Source: Fodinibacter sp963747405 (GTDB lineage Bacteria > Actinomycetota > Actinomycetes > Actinomycetales > Dermatophilaceae). From it: a stretch of 64,000 nucleotides of DNA. The stretch is taken from contig CAVVFG010000007.1 of NCBI GenBank assembly GCA_963747405.1, positions 489,083 to 553,082 on the forward strand, given 5' to 3'. The notes beneath the pieces were generated by a model. The model ran no database searches, was not told the DNA's origin, and saw only the letters and a program-made list of their open reading frames with translations. This document shows positions 40,589 through 50,109 of this stretch, in pieces. Numbering within the stretch: the first letter of the stretch is position 1; each line of letters starts with the position of its first letter. Made by a program: the position numbers and the translations under genes.

Positions 40589-41508
40589 AGGCCGATGTTC
40601 GCGGGCTGTTCGTCGGTCGTGGTGGCGTCGGGCTCTTCGTCGCGCCGGGCGGCGAATGCCAGGAACGCGCCGCCGGCCCCGGCGAGCAGCCCGAGGAGCC
40701 CCAGGACGAGAGGCGCCGAGGCCACCAGGGACAGCTGCGAGTTGTTGGCCTTGGCGGTCTTGACGTTCTCGGCGACGGTGTCGTCGGTGAAGCTCAGCTC
40801 GAGGTCGAGCACGGGCGTGCCGTCGTCGAGCTTGCGCACCTGCTTGTCGGTCTGGTCGATGATCGAGCCGGTGCCCTGGTCGATCCACATCGTGAGGTCG
40901 TCGGAGTAGGTGCCGGAGACACCGTCGCTGATCTCGGCCGGCTCCTCGGTGAGGACCACGGTGAACTTGTAGGTGGGCAGACCGTCGATGTCCTCGGCGC
41001 CCTGGAACGTGGCGTCGACCGCACGGCCGACGACCCCGTCCCAGAAGGGATAGGTCTTCTGCTCGACGCCGAAGGGGAACTTGTTGACCAGCCCCTCGTG
41101 CGGCACGGCGTTGACGCCCACGTACTTCTCGTCGTTGACGGCCAGGGCCGTGACCCGGTCGGTCGCGAAGTGGTCGGTGTCGGCCGTGACGAGCCGGTTG
41201 TCGGGGTCGGTGTCGTCGACGCAGTCAGGGGTGGTGCCGTCGGGGTCCTGCACGAGGCAGGAGAAGTTGTCGAAGACCACGACGTCGGACGTGGAGGCGG
41301 CCCCGTCCGCGACGGTGCGCTGGATGGCCTTGACCGCAGAGCCGGCACCCGTGGGCAGCACGGACGCGTTGCCGGTGAGCTTCGTGGTGACGTTGGCGTC
41401 GAGCGGGGTCTTCTTGACCTGTCCGGGGACCCACACCAGCGCGAGAATCGCCGCCGTGACCAGGAACCCGGCGAGCCCGAGGAGGACGAAACCGACGGTT
41501 CTGCGCAT
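40585..41508 (-). CDS. DUF3068 / PorA-family-like protein
   Basis: 307 residues from ATG 41508, with an N-terminal signal/anchor helix (VGFVLLGLAGFLVTAAILAL) and a C-terminal transmembrane helix (about 268-290, LSLVASAPLVLGLLGLLAGAGGAFLAFAARR). The outside part is a beta-rich domain with FPFGVEQKTYPFWD and TYKFTVVLTEEP motifs, as in DUF3068 proteins. Domain name says porin PorA family, but pore function in a non-mycolate organism is doubtful. It ends in an ATGA overlap with the sugar-nucleotide enzyme, implying linkage to envelope glycan assembly. Confidence 0.8.
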   Translation of the reverse strand: MRRTVGFVLLGLAGFLVTAAILALVWVPGQVKKTPLDANVTTKLTGNASVLPTGAGSAVKAIQRTVADGAASTSDVVVFDNFSCLVQDPDGTTPDCVDDTDPDNRLVTADTDHFATDRVTALAVNDEKYVGVNAVPHEGLVNKFPFGVEQKTYPFWDGVVGRAVDATFQGAEDIDGLPTYKFTVVLTEEPAEISDGVSGTYSDDLTMWIDQGTGSIIDQTDKQVRKLDDGTPVLDLELSFTDDTVAENVKTAKANNSQLSLVASAPLVLGLLGLLAGAGGAFLAFAARRDEEPDATTTDEQPANIGL

Positions 41509-41663
41509 GGCACCCTTGCCCTTTGTCCGGTGTGACGATCGCGGTGACCCTACCAGCCGGTAGAGCATGCCGACCATGGTTATCTGCTTCCGTCGTGCGT
41601 GTCGGCCGCCACAGGTCCGCGAGCCGGACCTCCTTGGGCATCGGGTCGCCTAGGGTGCGACCC

Positions 41664-42782
41664 ATGACCGCCCGTCTCCCCGCGCTCGACGGGCTGCGTG
41701 CGGTGGCCGCGCTGCTGGTCGTCGCCACGCACGCGGCATACCTGAGCGGATTCACCATCAACGGTGGCCTGGCGGGGCAGCTGGCCGGCCGGGGCGACTT
41801 CGGCGTCGCCATCTTCTTCGCCCTGTCCGGCTTCCTCCTGCACTTCCGGCTGGTCTCCGACGCCCGCGACGGGCGCACCGACGTGAAGGCGTACGCCGTG
41901 CGCCGGGCGGCGCGCGTGCTCCCCGCCTACTGGGTGACGCTGGCCGTGGTCATCGCCGTCGCGCAGCCGCCGGTGCGGACGGCGGTGGCCCAGGCATTCA
42001 CCCTGCAGACCTACCTTCCCGGCGCCGACATCGACGCGTTCTCGCAGTCCTGGAGCATCCCGACCGAGCTGTCCTTCTACCTCGTGCTGCCCCTGGTCGT
42101 CTGGCTCCTGGAGCGCGCCCGGCGCCGCGACCCCGACCTCCCGGTGCTGCTGCTCGTCGCCAGCGCGGTGCTGACGATGGTGGCCCTCGCGTGCGTCACC
42201 GCGGGCACGATCGGCCAGGACGTGCTGGTCGAGCGTTGGCTGCCGGCCCGGTGGCCGAACTTCGCCGTCGGGATGGTGCTGGCCGAGCTGCTCCTGAGAC
42301 CCGAGAGCCGGTGGTCGAGGGCCCCACGACGGCTCGCCCGCGACAGCGTGGGCTGCCTCGTGCTGGCGGGTGCCGCGTTCGTGCTGGCGACGACACCCGT
42401 CGCCGGGCTGCTGACCCTGGGGCCGGTGGCCGGCGTGCAGCTGTCGGCCCGGATGGCGCTGTCCACGGCCGTGGCGGGCCTGCTGCTCGCACCGCTCGTA
42501 CTCGGCCGCGACGACGCCTACAGCGCGGCGCTGGCCTGTCGGCCGGCGCGAAACGTCGGCACCGTGTCGTACGGGTTGTTCCTGTGGCACCTGCCCGTGT
42601 TCACCGGGCTGTACGCCCTGACGGGCGCACGGGTGTTCGCCGGTGGCATCGTCCCCCTGCTCGCCGTCGGCCTGCCGCTCAGCCTGTTCCTGGCGTGGCT
42701 GAGCCACGTGCTCGTCGAGCGCCCCGCGATGCGCTGGGCGGCCCGACGGGTGCCGCACCGGCGAGCACTCCTGCCGCGATGA
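41664..42782 (+). CDS. Acyltransferase 3 family (OafA/YrhL-like) membrane protein
   Basis: 372 residues, about ten membrane helices. ATG at 41664 (MTARLPALDGLRAVAALLVV); the conserved His in THAAYLSG and the RxxR-like PARNVGTVSYGLFLWHLPVF motif fit acyltransferase 3. Such enzymes O-acetylate or acylate cell-wall and surface sugars using a membrane donor. Its last 104 bases overlap the convergent AftD-like gene. Stands in front of the glycan region. Confidence 0.9.
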   Translation: MTARLPALDGLRAVAALLVVATHAAYLSGFTINGGLAGQLAGRGDFGVAIFFALSGFLLHFRLVSDARDGRTDVKAYAVRRAARVLPAYWVTLAVVIAVAQPPVRTAVAQAFTLQTYLPGADIDAFSQSWSIPTELSFYLVLPLVVWLLERARRRDPDLPVLLLVASAVLTMVALACVTAGTIGQDVLVERWLPARWPNFAVGMVLAELLLRPESRWSRAPRRLARDSVGCLVLAGAAFVLATTPVAGLLTLGPVAGVQLSARMALSTAVAGLLLAPLVLGRDDAYSAALACRPARNVGTVSYGLFLWHLPVFTGLYALTGARVFAGGIVPLLAVGLPLSLFLAWLSHVLVERPAMRWAARRVPHRRALLPR

Positions 42783-45700
42783 CGGCGAGGGTGACGGTCG
42801 CCTCAACCCACGGCTGAGTGCGGCCCGCCGGGCTGGTGGACGCCACCAGCACACCGGCGGCCCCGATGAGCACGACGACCGCCAGCGCCACGGGCCGGTC
42901 GGCATCCGTGCGCCGCAGGCGCAGCCCGGCCAGCACCAGGCCGGCGGTGAGGGCCGCCCAGGGCCCCGCAACGACCAGCGCGAACAGCAGCGTGCCGGCC
43001 GCCACCAGCAGGAAGCGGGGTGCCGTGCCGGGCTCGCCGGCCGGCTGGTCCGCCCGCCGCGAGCGGTCGGGCAGCACGGCCGCGAGTAGCAGCAGGAGCG
43101 CCAGCACGAGCCCGACGCCGAGGGCGAGGCGGTAGGGGGCATCCGGCGAGAAGGTGACGTCGACCGTGCCGCCGGCACCGTCGGGGAGCACGAAGCCCTG
43201 GCGGAACCCGTCGACGACCACCGGCGACAGCGGGGCACCGTCGAGCGTGGCCTGCCAACCGGCATTGGAGTTCATCGCCAGCGCCAGCAGCCGCTGCGGG
43301 CCGGCGACCACCGGGCCGGTGAGGTGGGTGGGCGAGTCGGTGGTCAGCGGCACGGGGGTCAAGGCGCTGGAACCGGATGCCGGAGCACCGGGCGCGCTGG
43401 ACCGCAGCCGCACAGCGGCAGGACGGAACGCCTCGTCCCCGCGCACCACGACGTCGTGGGTCGGCCCCGGCGCGAGCCGAGCGCGGGCACAGGCGGCCCA
43501 CGCCAGGTCGCCCTGGCCCCACAGCGCCGAGCGGGGCCCGTCGACCCGGGTCGGCACCTCGGTGCCGTCGACCTCCAGCATGGGCCCGGCACCGCACGGC
43601 CGGGTGACCCGTGCCGCGGGGCGAGGGAAGTCGTGCCCGGCGAGGGTCAGCTCCTCGACCTCAAGGGCTGCTCCAGCGAGCCGGTTGCGCCCGGGCAGCG
43701 GCAGCATCGTCACGGCGATCGTACGAACACCGTTGCCCTGCACCGCCAGCCGGCCGTCCGCCGAGGCACGCACCAGCTGCTCCCGGCCGTCGAGACGCAC
43801 GCGCACGAAGGGGCGGTAGCGCTTCATCCAGCCCCGCCGGGCGTCGAGCGTGACAGCCTGCACGTCGGCCGGCTCGTCGAGGGTCACCGTGAGCGTGGGT
43901 GAGGTGTCCTCCGGGGCGGGGCTCCACGCGGTGCGCTCGTCGCCGTCGACGACGGCCTCGGGCCGGGCCGCGACGGCGGTCGTGCGGCTGCTGCTCGCGG
44001 TCACCTCGACCCCCGGGGTGGCCAAGCCCGCAACGGTGTCGGTCCAGCGCGACACGTCGAGCGTGCCGGTGGCGGTGTACTGCCCGCCGCCCGCGGCGGT
44101 GAACCGGCGGGAGAGCACGGCGCCACCCTCGGGGTCGCGACCGCCGTCGCCGAAGCAGACGACGTCGCGCTCGGGGTGCACGCAGGCGTCGGACCCCGGA
44201 ATGCCCCCGGAGAGCAGCACCGTGCCGGCGGGCTCGGCCCGGTCGTGCGGCGCGACGACCGACTCGGTGACGGCGAGGCCGGGCAGGTCGAGGGCCACCA
44301 GGCCGGTGAGCACGGAGGCGGGGTCGCCCTCGTCGGTGTCGAGCACCTCGACCGACACGGACTCGGTCAGGCCGTCGGGGAGCGCCACCTCGACCAGCCC
44401 GGATGCCGGGACGTCGGCTCGCACCTCCCCCGCGTCGGTGCGCACCGCAAGGCGGTCGGGCACGCCGAGGCCGGGATGCCGGTCCTTGTCCGTGAGCACC
44501 CGGACCCGCACGGTGGGTAGCTGCTGGGCGTGGTCGAGCCGCACCGTGAGCGTCGGTGCCGGGTCGAACTGGGTGACCCAGGCCGTCGTGGGGTCCCCGT
44601 CGAGCACCGCGGCGGGGCGGTCGGCGGGCCGCAGCCCGGCCAGGGTGAGGTCGGTGGCCAACGACGAGCTGGCCTCGACCCCTGAGATGCCGGTGAAGGC
44701 CGTGACCGAGTGCCGCCCCAGGTCGTCCCACGGGCGGTAGTCGCGGGTGCCGGCCAGCTCGCCTGCGGTCAGCGTCGACGAGGTGTCCCTCCCCCGCGTC
44801 GCGCCGAACCAGCGCTCGCGCGCCCGGTAGCCGTCGGTGACCACGCGATGCCCCGGGTCGACGCCCGCGACCCGGTCGCCGTCGAGCACCGCGAGACCCG
44901 GGAAGCCGGCATCCGCCACCGGCAGGAGGTCTTCGGGCCCGCCGGACACGGCGACGACGTCGGCGACCGGCTCGGTGACCGCAAGGGGCGCGGCCGGGCC
45001 GAGGTCGTAGACCTCGACGGGGAAGACCCGCTCGCCGCTGGCGTCGAGGCGGGTCAGCCCGAAGCCCCTGGCCAGCTCGATGCCGGGCGTCGACCGGATG
45101 GCGGAGCGGGCATAGGCGACCGACGGCTGCCCGGCGGATGCCGTGTCGAGGTCGTTGCGCAGCACGAGGTAGCGGACCCCGGTGCGGCGCAGCACGTCGA
45201 CCGCCCCGCCGACGTCGCGCCCGGCCTGCAGGCGCTGCTCCACCGCGTCGAGCACCCGGATCGTGCCGGCGGGGGTGAGCGGCACGGCATCCCGCACGGC
45301 GTAGTCGGCGCTCGACAGAGGGCGGATCGGCTCGTCGATGGTGCGGCCCCACTCATACTCGCCGAAGCTCGCGGCCGGCACGACGAGTGCGCGGCCGTCG
45401 TCGGCGCGTGCCGAGAGCCAGGCTCCGGCCTGCTTCCACTGGCGGGCCATGTCGGAGAACGTGCCCCGCGGCGCGATCGCACCGGAGAGCCCCGGCGACA
45501 CGGCCACAACGACGACCAGCGCGACCGCTCCCCAGGCGGGCACCTGCACGGCGAGGCGGTGTCCGGCGAGGGCGCGCACGAAGCGGTCGAGGGCGTGGGC
45601 GAGCGCGACGGCCAGCGGCAGCCGCACCAGCGGGTCGGCCTTGTGGATGTTGCGGAACGCCACCAGCGGCCCGTCGAGGAGGGCCTGGGCGGTCGGGGCG

Positions 45701-46719
45701 AGCGGCGACGACACCGGCCCGGTGTGGGCGACCGCGAGCGCGAACACCCCCACGGCCAGCGTCGCGAGGAGGAAGCGCCGCTCGGGCAGCCCGCGCAGGG
45801 CCAGCCCGGAGAGCGCCGCCCCGGCGACCAGCGAAGTGGTGACGATGAGCAGCGGGCCGGTGGCCACGGCATACCCCGCCGGCCACCACTCGCCGCCCGA
45901 GGTGACCACGAACTCGAGCCAGTGCGTCGTGCCGCGTGCGACGTCGAGCAGGTCGATCTCGCGGACGACGTCGGCGCTGCGCTCGATCCAGTCGAGGAAC
46001 GGGGGCGAGTACCGGCCCAGCACGACGAGCGGCCCGAGCCACCAGGCGCTCGCGGCCAGCATCGCGGCGGTCCACCACCACGTGGTCGGGGAACTCCACC
46101 ACCGCCGCCGGGTCAGCAGCCAGATGCCGGCGGGCACGGCGGCGAGGATCGTGGCGGTGGCGTTCACCCCACCACAGCAGAGCACGGCGATGCCGGACAG
46201 CGCGGCGGCCCGGCGCGGCCCGATGCGGCCCTGGGTGGCGAGCACGACGGGCAGCAGGATGGCCGGGGCGAGGAGCACGGGCAGTGCCTCCGCGGAAAGG
46301 CCGCCGATGGTCGACAGCACCCGCGGGCTGAGGGTGTAGGCGAGCGCACCGAGCACCCCGGCCGTGGGGCCGCCGACCCGCAGGGCGGCCAGCAGAGCGT
46401 AGGTCGCGAGCAGGCCGACGGTGAGCAGCAGGCTCCACCAGAGCCGCTGGGCCACCCAGACCGGCACGACCTCCCCGACCAGCCCGAAGAAAGGCCCCAT
46501 CGGGAAGAGGTAGCCGTAGCCCTGGTTCTGCAGGACGCCCCAGGTGACCTGCGGGTCCCACAGGTGGGTGGCCCGCGACAGCAGCCGCCACGGCGCCACG
46601 TAGAGGTCGTTCTTGGTGTCCTCGGCGATGCGCCCGGCCGGCACCGACCAGGCCACCGCCCACACCAGCATCAGGGCCGCCGCGAGCCGTGGCCGGACCC
46701 CGCGGACGGCGTCGGTCAT
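42679..46719 (-). CDS. AftD-like GT-C arabinofuranosyltransferase family protein (copy 1)
   Basis: 1346 residues from ATG 46719. Roughly 430 N-terminal residues form 11-13 membrane helices of a GT-C enzyme; the acidic first loop has DLYVAPWRLLSRATHLWD, matching the conserved YxAPWR segment of the family. The rest is extracytoplasmic with two F5/8-type-C/CBM-like modules (around 705 and 923: LDGDPTTAWVTQ and VDGDERTAWSPAP) and a C-terminal DUF3367-like part with GWQATLDGAPLSPVVVDGF before two last helices. Mycobacterial AftD adds arabinose in the cell wall; in an organism without mycolates the donor and acceptor are unknown. Divergent from GT4; the second copy lies 16 kb away. Confidence 0.88.
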   Translation of the reverse strand: MTDAVRGVRPRLAAALMLVWAVAWSVPAGRIAEDTKNDLYVAPWRLLSRATHLWDPQVTWGVLQNQGYGYLFPMGPFFGLVGEVVPVWVAQRLWWSLLLTVGLLATYALLAALRVGGPTAGVLGALAYTLSPRVLSTIGGLSAEALPVLLAPAILLPVVLATQGRIGPRRAAALSGIAVLCCGGVNATATILAAVPAGIWLLTRRRWWSSPTTWWWTAAMLAASAWWLGPLVVLGRYSPPFLDWIERSADVVREIDLLDVARGTTHWLEFVVTSGGEWWPAGYAVATGPLLIVTTSLVAGAALSGLALRGLPERRFLLATLAVGVFALAVAHTGPVSSPLAPTAQALLDGPLVAFRNIHKADPLVRLPLAVALAHALDRFVRALAGHRLAVQVPAWGAVALVVVVAVSPGLSGAIAPRGTFSDMARQWKQAGAWLSARADDGRALVVPAASFGEYEWGRTIDEPIRPLSSADYAVRDAVPLTPAGTIRVLDAVEQRLQAGRDVGGAVDVLRRTGVRYLVLRNDLDTASAGQPSVAYARSAIRSTPGIELARGFGLTRLDASGERVFPVEVYDLGPAAPLAVTEPVADVVAVSGGPEDLLPVADAGFPGLAVLDGDRVAGVDPGHRVVTDGYRARERWFGATRGRDTSSTLTAGELAGTRDYRPWDDLGRHSVTAFTGISGVEASSSLATDLTLAGLRPADRPAAVLDGDPTTAWVTQFDPAPTLTVRLDHAQQLPTVRVRVLTDKDRHPGLGVPDRLAVRTDAGEVRADVPASGLVEVALPDGLTESVSVEVLDTDEGDPASVLTGLVALDLPGLAVTESVVAPHDRAEPAGTVLLSGGIPGSDACVHPERDVVCFGDGGRDPEGGAVLSRRFTAAGGGQYTATGTLDVSRWTDTVAGLATPGVEVTASSSRTTAVAARPEAVVDGDERTAWSPAPEDTSPTLTVTLDEPADVQAVTLDARRGWMKRYRPFVRVRLDGREQLVRASADGRLAVQGNGVRTIAVTMLPLPGRNRLAGAALEVEELTLAGHDFPRPAARVTRPCGAGPMLEVDGTEVPTRVDGPRSALWGQGDLAWAACARARLAPGPTHDVVVRGDEAFRPAAVRLRSSAPGAPASGSSALTPVPLTTDSPTHLTGPVVAGPQRLLALAMNSNAGWQATLDGAPLSPVVVDGFRQGFVLPDGAGGTVDVTFSPDAPYRLALGVGLVLALLLLLAAVLPDRSRRADQPAGEPGTAPRFLLVAAGTLLFALVVAGPWAALTAGLVLAGLRLRRTDADRPVALAVVVLIGAAGVLVASTSPAGRTQPWVEATVTLAVIAAGVLAGAAPVGPPSASRGARRARGSATPGTG

Positions 46720-46898
46720 CGACACCCGTGAGGGCGCCGAACGCGCGTCCCGCGAGTGACCGGCGCCCGGCAGACAGCCCCGCCCGTGCGGACCGGGACG
46801 ACGAGCGTGCGGTACGTTCTCGTCGGCTCGCGTCGCATTGGCGCATGGTAGCCAGCCAGTCTGGGGTGCCGTGCCCACCCCCTGAACGTCGAGGTGAC

Positions 46899-48011
46899 AT
46901 GGCCCTGCGCGTCCTCATGCTCAACTGGCGCGACCTCCAGCATCCGGAGGCGGGTGGCTCGGAGAGATACCTCGTGACGGTCGCGGAGGGGCTCGCCGCC
47001 CGAGGGCACGACGTGACGTTCCGCACCGCTGCCTATCCCGGTGCCCTGCCGGAGGAGACGGTGGCAGGGGTGCACTACGTGCGCCGGGGCGGGCACTACT
47101 CGATCTACCCGCGGGCGCTCGGCGCCCACGCCGCGTCGAGCCACGACGTCGTCGTCGACGTGCAGAACGGGGTGCCCTACCTGTCTCCTCTCGTCACCCG
47201 CTCCCCCGTCGTCAACCTCGTGCACCACGTGCACCGGGAGCAGTGGCCGGTCGTCTTCGGGCCACGCACCGCCCGCTTCGGCTGGTGGGTGGAGTCGCAG
47301 CTGGCGCCGCGGGTCTACGGGCGCACCAGCTACGTGGCCGTCAGCGACTCGACGATGCGCGAGCTGGTCGCCCTGGGCGTCGACCGCGAGCGGGTCACCA
47401 TCATCCACAACGGCACCGATGCCGTCGCCGACGCGGACGCCGAGCGCTCACCCGGCCCGCGGGTCGTCCTGCTCGGACGGCTGGTGCCGCAGAAGCGGGT
47501 CGAGATCGCCCTCGACGCCGTGGCGGCCCTGCGGGACCGGGTGCCGGGTCTGCACCTCGACGTCGCCGGGACCGGCTGGTGGGAGCCCCAGCTGCGCGAG
47601 CACGTGGCCGCCCTCGGTCTCGAGGACGACGTGACGCTGCACGGCCACGTGTCCGAGACGGAGAAGCACCGCCTGCTCGCGCAGGCATGGGTGCACGTGA
47701 TGCCGAGCCTGAAGGAGGGCTGGGGGCTGGTCGTCGTCGAGGCCGGGGTGCACGGCACCCCCACCGTCGCGTTCAGGTCTGCCGGAGGCCCGGCCGACTC
47801 CATCCTCGACGGGGAGACCGGACTGCTCGTCGACCCGCCCGCCGGCGAGACCGAGGTCGAGGCGTTCGCGCGGACGCTGGAGTCGCTGCTCCTCGACGAC
47901 GCGCGGCGCGAGCGGATGAGCCGTTTGGCGCGCCGTTGGGTGTCGCGCTTCCGCTGGGAGGACTGCGTCGATGCGTGGGAGCGGCTGCTGCTGCGCGAAG
48001 CGGGCCGCTGA
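46899..48011 (+). CDS. GT4-family glycosyltransferase (copy 1)
   Basis: 370 residues from ATG 46899 (MALRVLMLNWRDLQHPEAGG). GT-B fold: HPEAGGSERYLVTVAEGLAA at the N-terminal donor/acceptor cleft, VTIIHNGTD, LGRLVPQKRVEIALDAV and the nucleotide-sugar EX7E region EGWGLVVVEAGVHGTPTVAF. Paralogue of the GT4 at 54673; both share VDVHNGVP-like and LVHHVHREQWP segments. Probably transfers a sugar to a lipid-linked or peptidoglycan-linked acceptor on the inner face. Divergent from AftD copy 1. Confidence 0.92.
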   Translation: MALRVLMLNWRDLQHPEAGGSERYLVTVAEGLAARGHDVTFRTAAYPGALPEETVAGVHYVRRGGHYSIYPRALGAHAASSHDVVVDVQNGVPYLSPLVTRSPVVNLVHHVHREQWPVVFGPRTARFGWWVESQLAPRVYGRTSYVAVSDSTMRELVALGVDRERVTIIHNGTDAVADADAERSPGPRVVLLGRLVPQKRVEIALDAVAALRDRVPGLHLDVAGTGWWEPQLREHVAALGLEDDVTLHGHVSETEKHRLLAQAWVHVMPSLKEGWGLVVVEAGVHGTPTVAFRSAGGPADSILDGETGLLVDPPAGETEVEAFARTLESLLLDDARRERMSRLARRWVSRFRWEDCVDAWERLLLREAGR

Positions 48012-48064
48012 CGGCTCCCGAGGCGCTGTCGACGCGGCGAGCGAGAGGGCCCGGGCATGCAGAA

Positions 48065-48087
48065 GGCCCCGGTCACCGACCGGGGCC
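48065..48087. terminator. Bidirectional hairpin between GT4 copy 1 and the DUF2613 gene
   Basis: Perfect 10-bp stem (48065-48074 with 48078-48087), 3-base loop acc, between two convergent genes (48011 and 48105). GC-rich, without a T-run. Confidence 0.75.
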
Positions 48088-48104
48088 CCACAACGCGGTG
48101 TGGA

Positions 48105-48251
48105 TCAGGGGGCGTCGTACTGGACGATCTGGTCGGATGCCGACGCGGGGTTCGCCTTGGGGGTGATCAACGAGACTCCGCCGAAGATGGCGACGAGCCC
48201 CAGCACGATGCCGACGCCCAACGACACTAGCGATCCGATTCCGATAGGCAT
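48105..48251 (-). CDS. DUF2613-type small membrane protein
   Basis: 48 residues from ATG 48251. One transmembrane helix (about 8-29, SLVSLGVGIVLGLVAIFGGV) followed by a short polar outer tail ending in SDQIVQYDAP. Short actinobacterial membrane proteins of this kind (mycobacterial Rv0236A, next to aftD) belong to DUF2613. Its start lies inside the last codons of the upstream gene (25-bp overlap), so the two are translated together. It is too short for many gene finders. Confidence 0.75.
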   Translation of the reverse strand: MPIGIGSLVSLGVGIVLGLVAIFGGVSLITPKANPASASDQIVQYDAP

Positions 48252-49993
48252 GCCGCGGACTGTACCAGTCCGGCACGGCGCCTCCGCAGCCCCTTGGCGA
48301 CGACACACCCGACGGCCACGACCCAGGTGACGGATGTCACGACCCAGCCCCACACCGACGCCGCCGGAGAACCGGTGCCGCCGGCCCGGCCCGGCGTTGC
48401 GAGCTGGACCAGCATGACGGCCGGCCCGTCCGAGACGACCCTGGCCCCGGGGGGAAGGCCACCCCCGACGAGGGGGTCGGGCAGGCCGGTCCGCTTCTCC
48501 ACCAGCACCCAGTGCACCCCTTCCTCGGCGAGGGCCTGCACCGGTGGGGTCCCCCCGGCGATCCGCACCCCGACCGCCCGAGCGGCGGGGTCCTCACCGG
48601 GCACCTCACCGTCGGCCAGCGGCAGGCCGTCGTTCAGCACGACCCGCTGGTCGACCATCCTCGGCACCAGGGTGAGCGAGACACGCGCGCCGTTCCAGGC
48701 GTACCTGCGGTACTGCGACCACGGCAGCAGGCCGACGGCGCCCTCCGGCTCCCCGGACAGCATCGTCGCGGTCGAGCGCAGGTCGGCCGGCACCTCTACC
48801 GCAGTGACGCGGCCGCCGACCCCCCAGGCCAGGGAGGGCAGCAGGGCCACCGGCAGCACCGCGATGAGCACGGCCAGCGCCGGGCCGACGACCCGCCTGC
48901 CCAGGAGCGCGTGCACGAGCAGGCCTGCGCCGGCCGACGCCAGCACGACCCAGGGCGCCAAGAGCTTCTGGGCGTCGCGCAGCACCCCGCCGCCCGGCAC
49001 GTGCACGACCAGGAAGGTCCACGTCCCGAAGGGGTCGAGCGCACTCAGCCAGGCCAGCAGCAGCCCGAGCACCCCGGGCACCAGGAGGGCGAGCGACTGC
49101 TGGCGATGCGCCGCGCGGACCGCCGCGGTCACGGTGACCGCGGCCAACAGCAACGCACCCAGGGCCAGCACCAGCACGTCGCGGGATGCCGGGTGCGAGG
49201 CCGGGTTCCAGAACGCGCCCCCGCTCAACAGCGACCCGAGCACGCCCAATGGGGTGTCGGCCCGCGCGGCGAACGCCGCCACCCCGGCGGTGGACGAGGT
49301 GACTCCGGCGGTGACGGCCGGCAACGCCCAGACGGCCGAGACACCCAGCGTGGATGCCGCGGCGAGCCCTAGGGCGGACCACCGGGGACGCCACGAGCCG
49401 AGCACGCCGGCCACCGTGAGTGCGCCGATGACGAGGGTGTTGGCCCCGCCGACCCCGCAGGCCGCCAGACCCACGGCCGGTGCCCAGGTGGGCACCTCCC
49501 CGCGCCGCACCCGCAGGCACGCCACCATCAGGTGGGGCACGGCGGCGAACCCGAGCAGCACCGTCCACTGGCCCGCGACGAGCCGCTCGAGCACGAACGG
49601 GTTCCAGATGGCAGCGACCGCCGCCGCCGAAGCGCCCGCGGCACCGACACCCGGTGCGAGGACCCGGGCCAGCCGGGCCGCCCCGACGCCGGCCAGCACC
49701 AGGATCCCCCACAGCACCAGTGACTGGGCAACGCCGGCCCCGACCAGCCACCCGAGCACCACGCCCGCGGCGTCGCTCGGCACGGCGCGCGGGGCCGGAG
49801 TGCTCGTCCCCAGCGTGAACGGGGTGAGCCGGGCATCGGGCGACCACGCGAGGTCGTAGGCCAGCACGACGCCCCGCCCGAGTGCCGGGCCGAGGACGAC
49901 CGCGGCCACCAGGGCCGAGACGACGGCTGGGACGGCACGCACCAGCAGCGCGTGCCTTCCCCGACAAGGCGTACCGGCACCACGTTCGAGCAC
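48227..49993 (-). CDS. Multi-membrane GT-C-like envelope protein
   Basis: 588 residues from GTG 49993, chosen for the ggagaggga site just upstream; a TTG at 50071 would add 26 residues. About 13 membrane helices. Elements such as VVLAYDLAWSPDARLTPFTLG after helix 1 and WNPFVLERLVAGQWTVLLGF after helix 4 recall actinobacterial GT-C-like proteins that accompany AftD. No other catalytic motif is clear. It is followed by the overlapping DUF2613 gene. Probable role: glycosyl transfer or export in the envelope, by inference only. Confidence 0.75.
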   Translation of the reverse strand: MLERGAGTPCRGRHALLVRAVPAVVSALVAAVVLGPALGRGVVLAYDLAWSPDARLTPFTLGTSTPAPRAVPSDAAGVVLGWLVGAGVAQSLVLWGILVLAGVGAARLARVLAPGVGAAGASAAAVAAIWNPFVLERLVAGQWTVLLGFAAVPHLMVACLRVRRGEVPTWAPAVGLAACGVGGANTLVIGALTVAGVLGSWRPRWSALGLAAASTLGVSAVWALPAVTAGVTSSTAGVAAFAARADTPLGVLGSLLSGGAFWNPASHPASRDVLVLALGALLLAAVTVTAAVRAAHRQQSLALLVPGVLGLLLAWLSALDPFGTWTFLVVHVPGGGVLRDAQKLLAPWVVLASAGAGLLVHALLGRRVVGPALAVLIAVLPVALLPSLAWGVGGRVTAVEVPADLRSTATMLSGEPEGAVGLLPWSQYRRYAWNGARVSLTLVPRMVDQRVVLNDGLPLADGEVPGEDPAARAVGVRIAGGTPPVQALAEEGVHWVLVEKRTGLPDPLVGGGLPPGARVVSDGPAVMLVQLATPGRAGGTGSPAASVWGWVVTSVTWVVAVGCVVAKGLRRRRAGLVQSAACLSESDR

Positions 49994-50109
49994 GCCGTCT
50001 CCCTCTCCTGGTAGGCCGGGCCTCAGGGTATCCGCGGCCGTGGGAGGCGCCGGAGCGGCTCGGTGCGACAATGCGTCGGTCCCCGCTCCCCCGTCGCCCG
50101 AGGTAGGTC

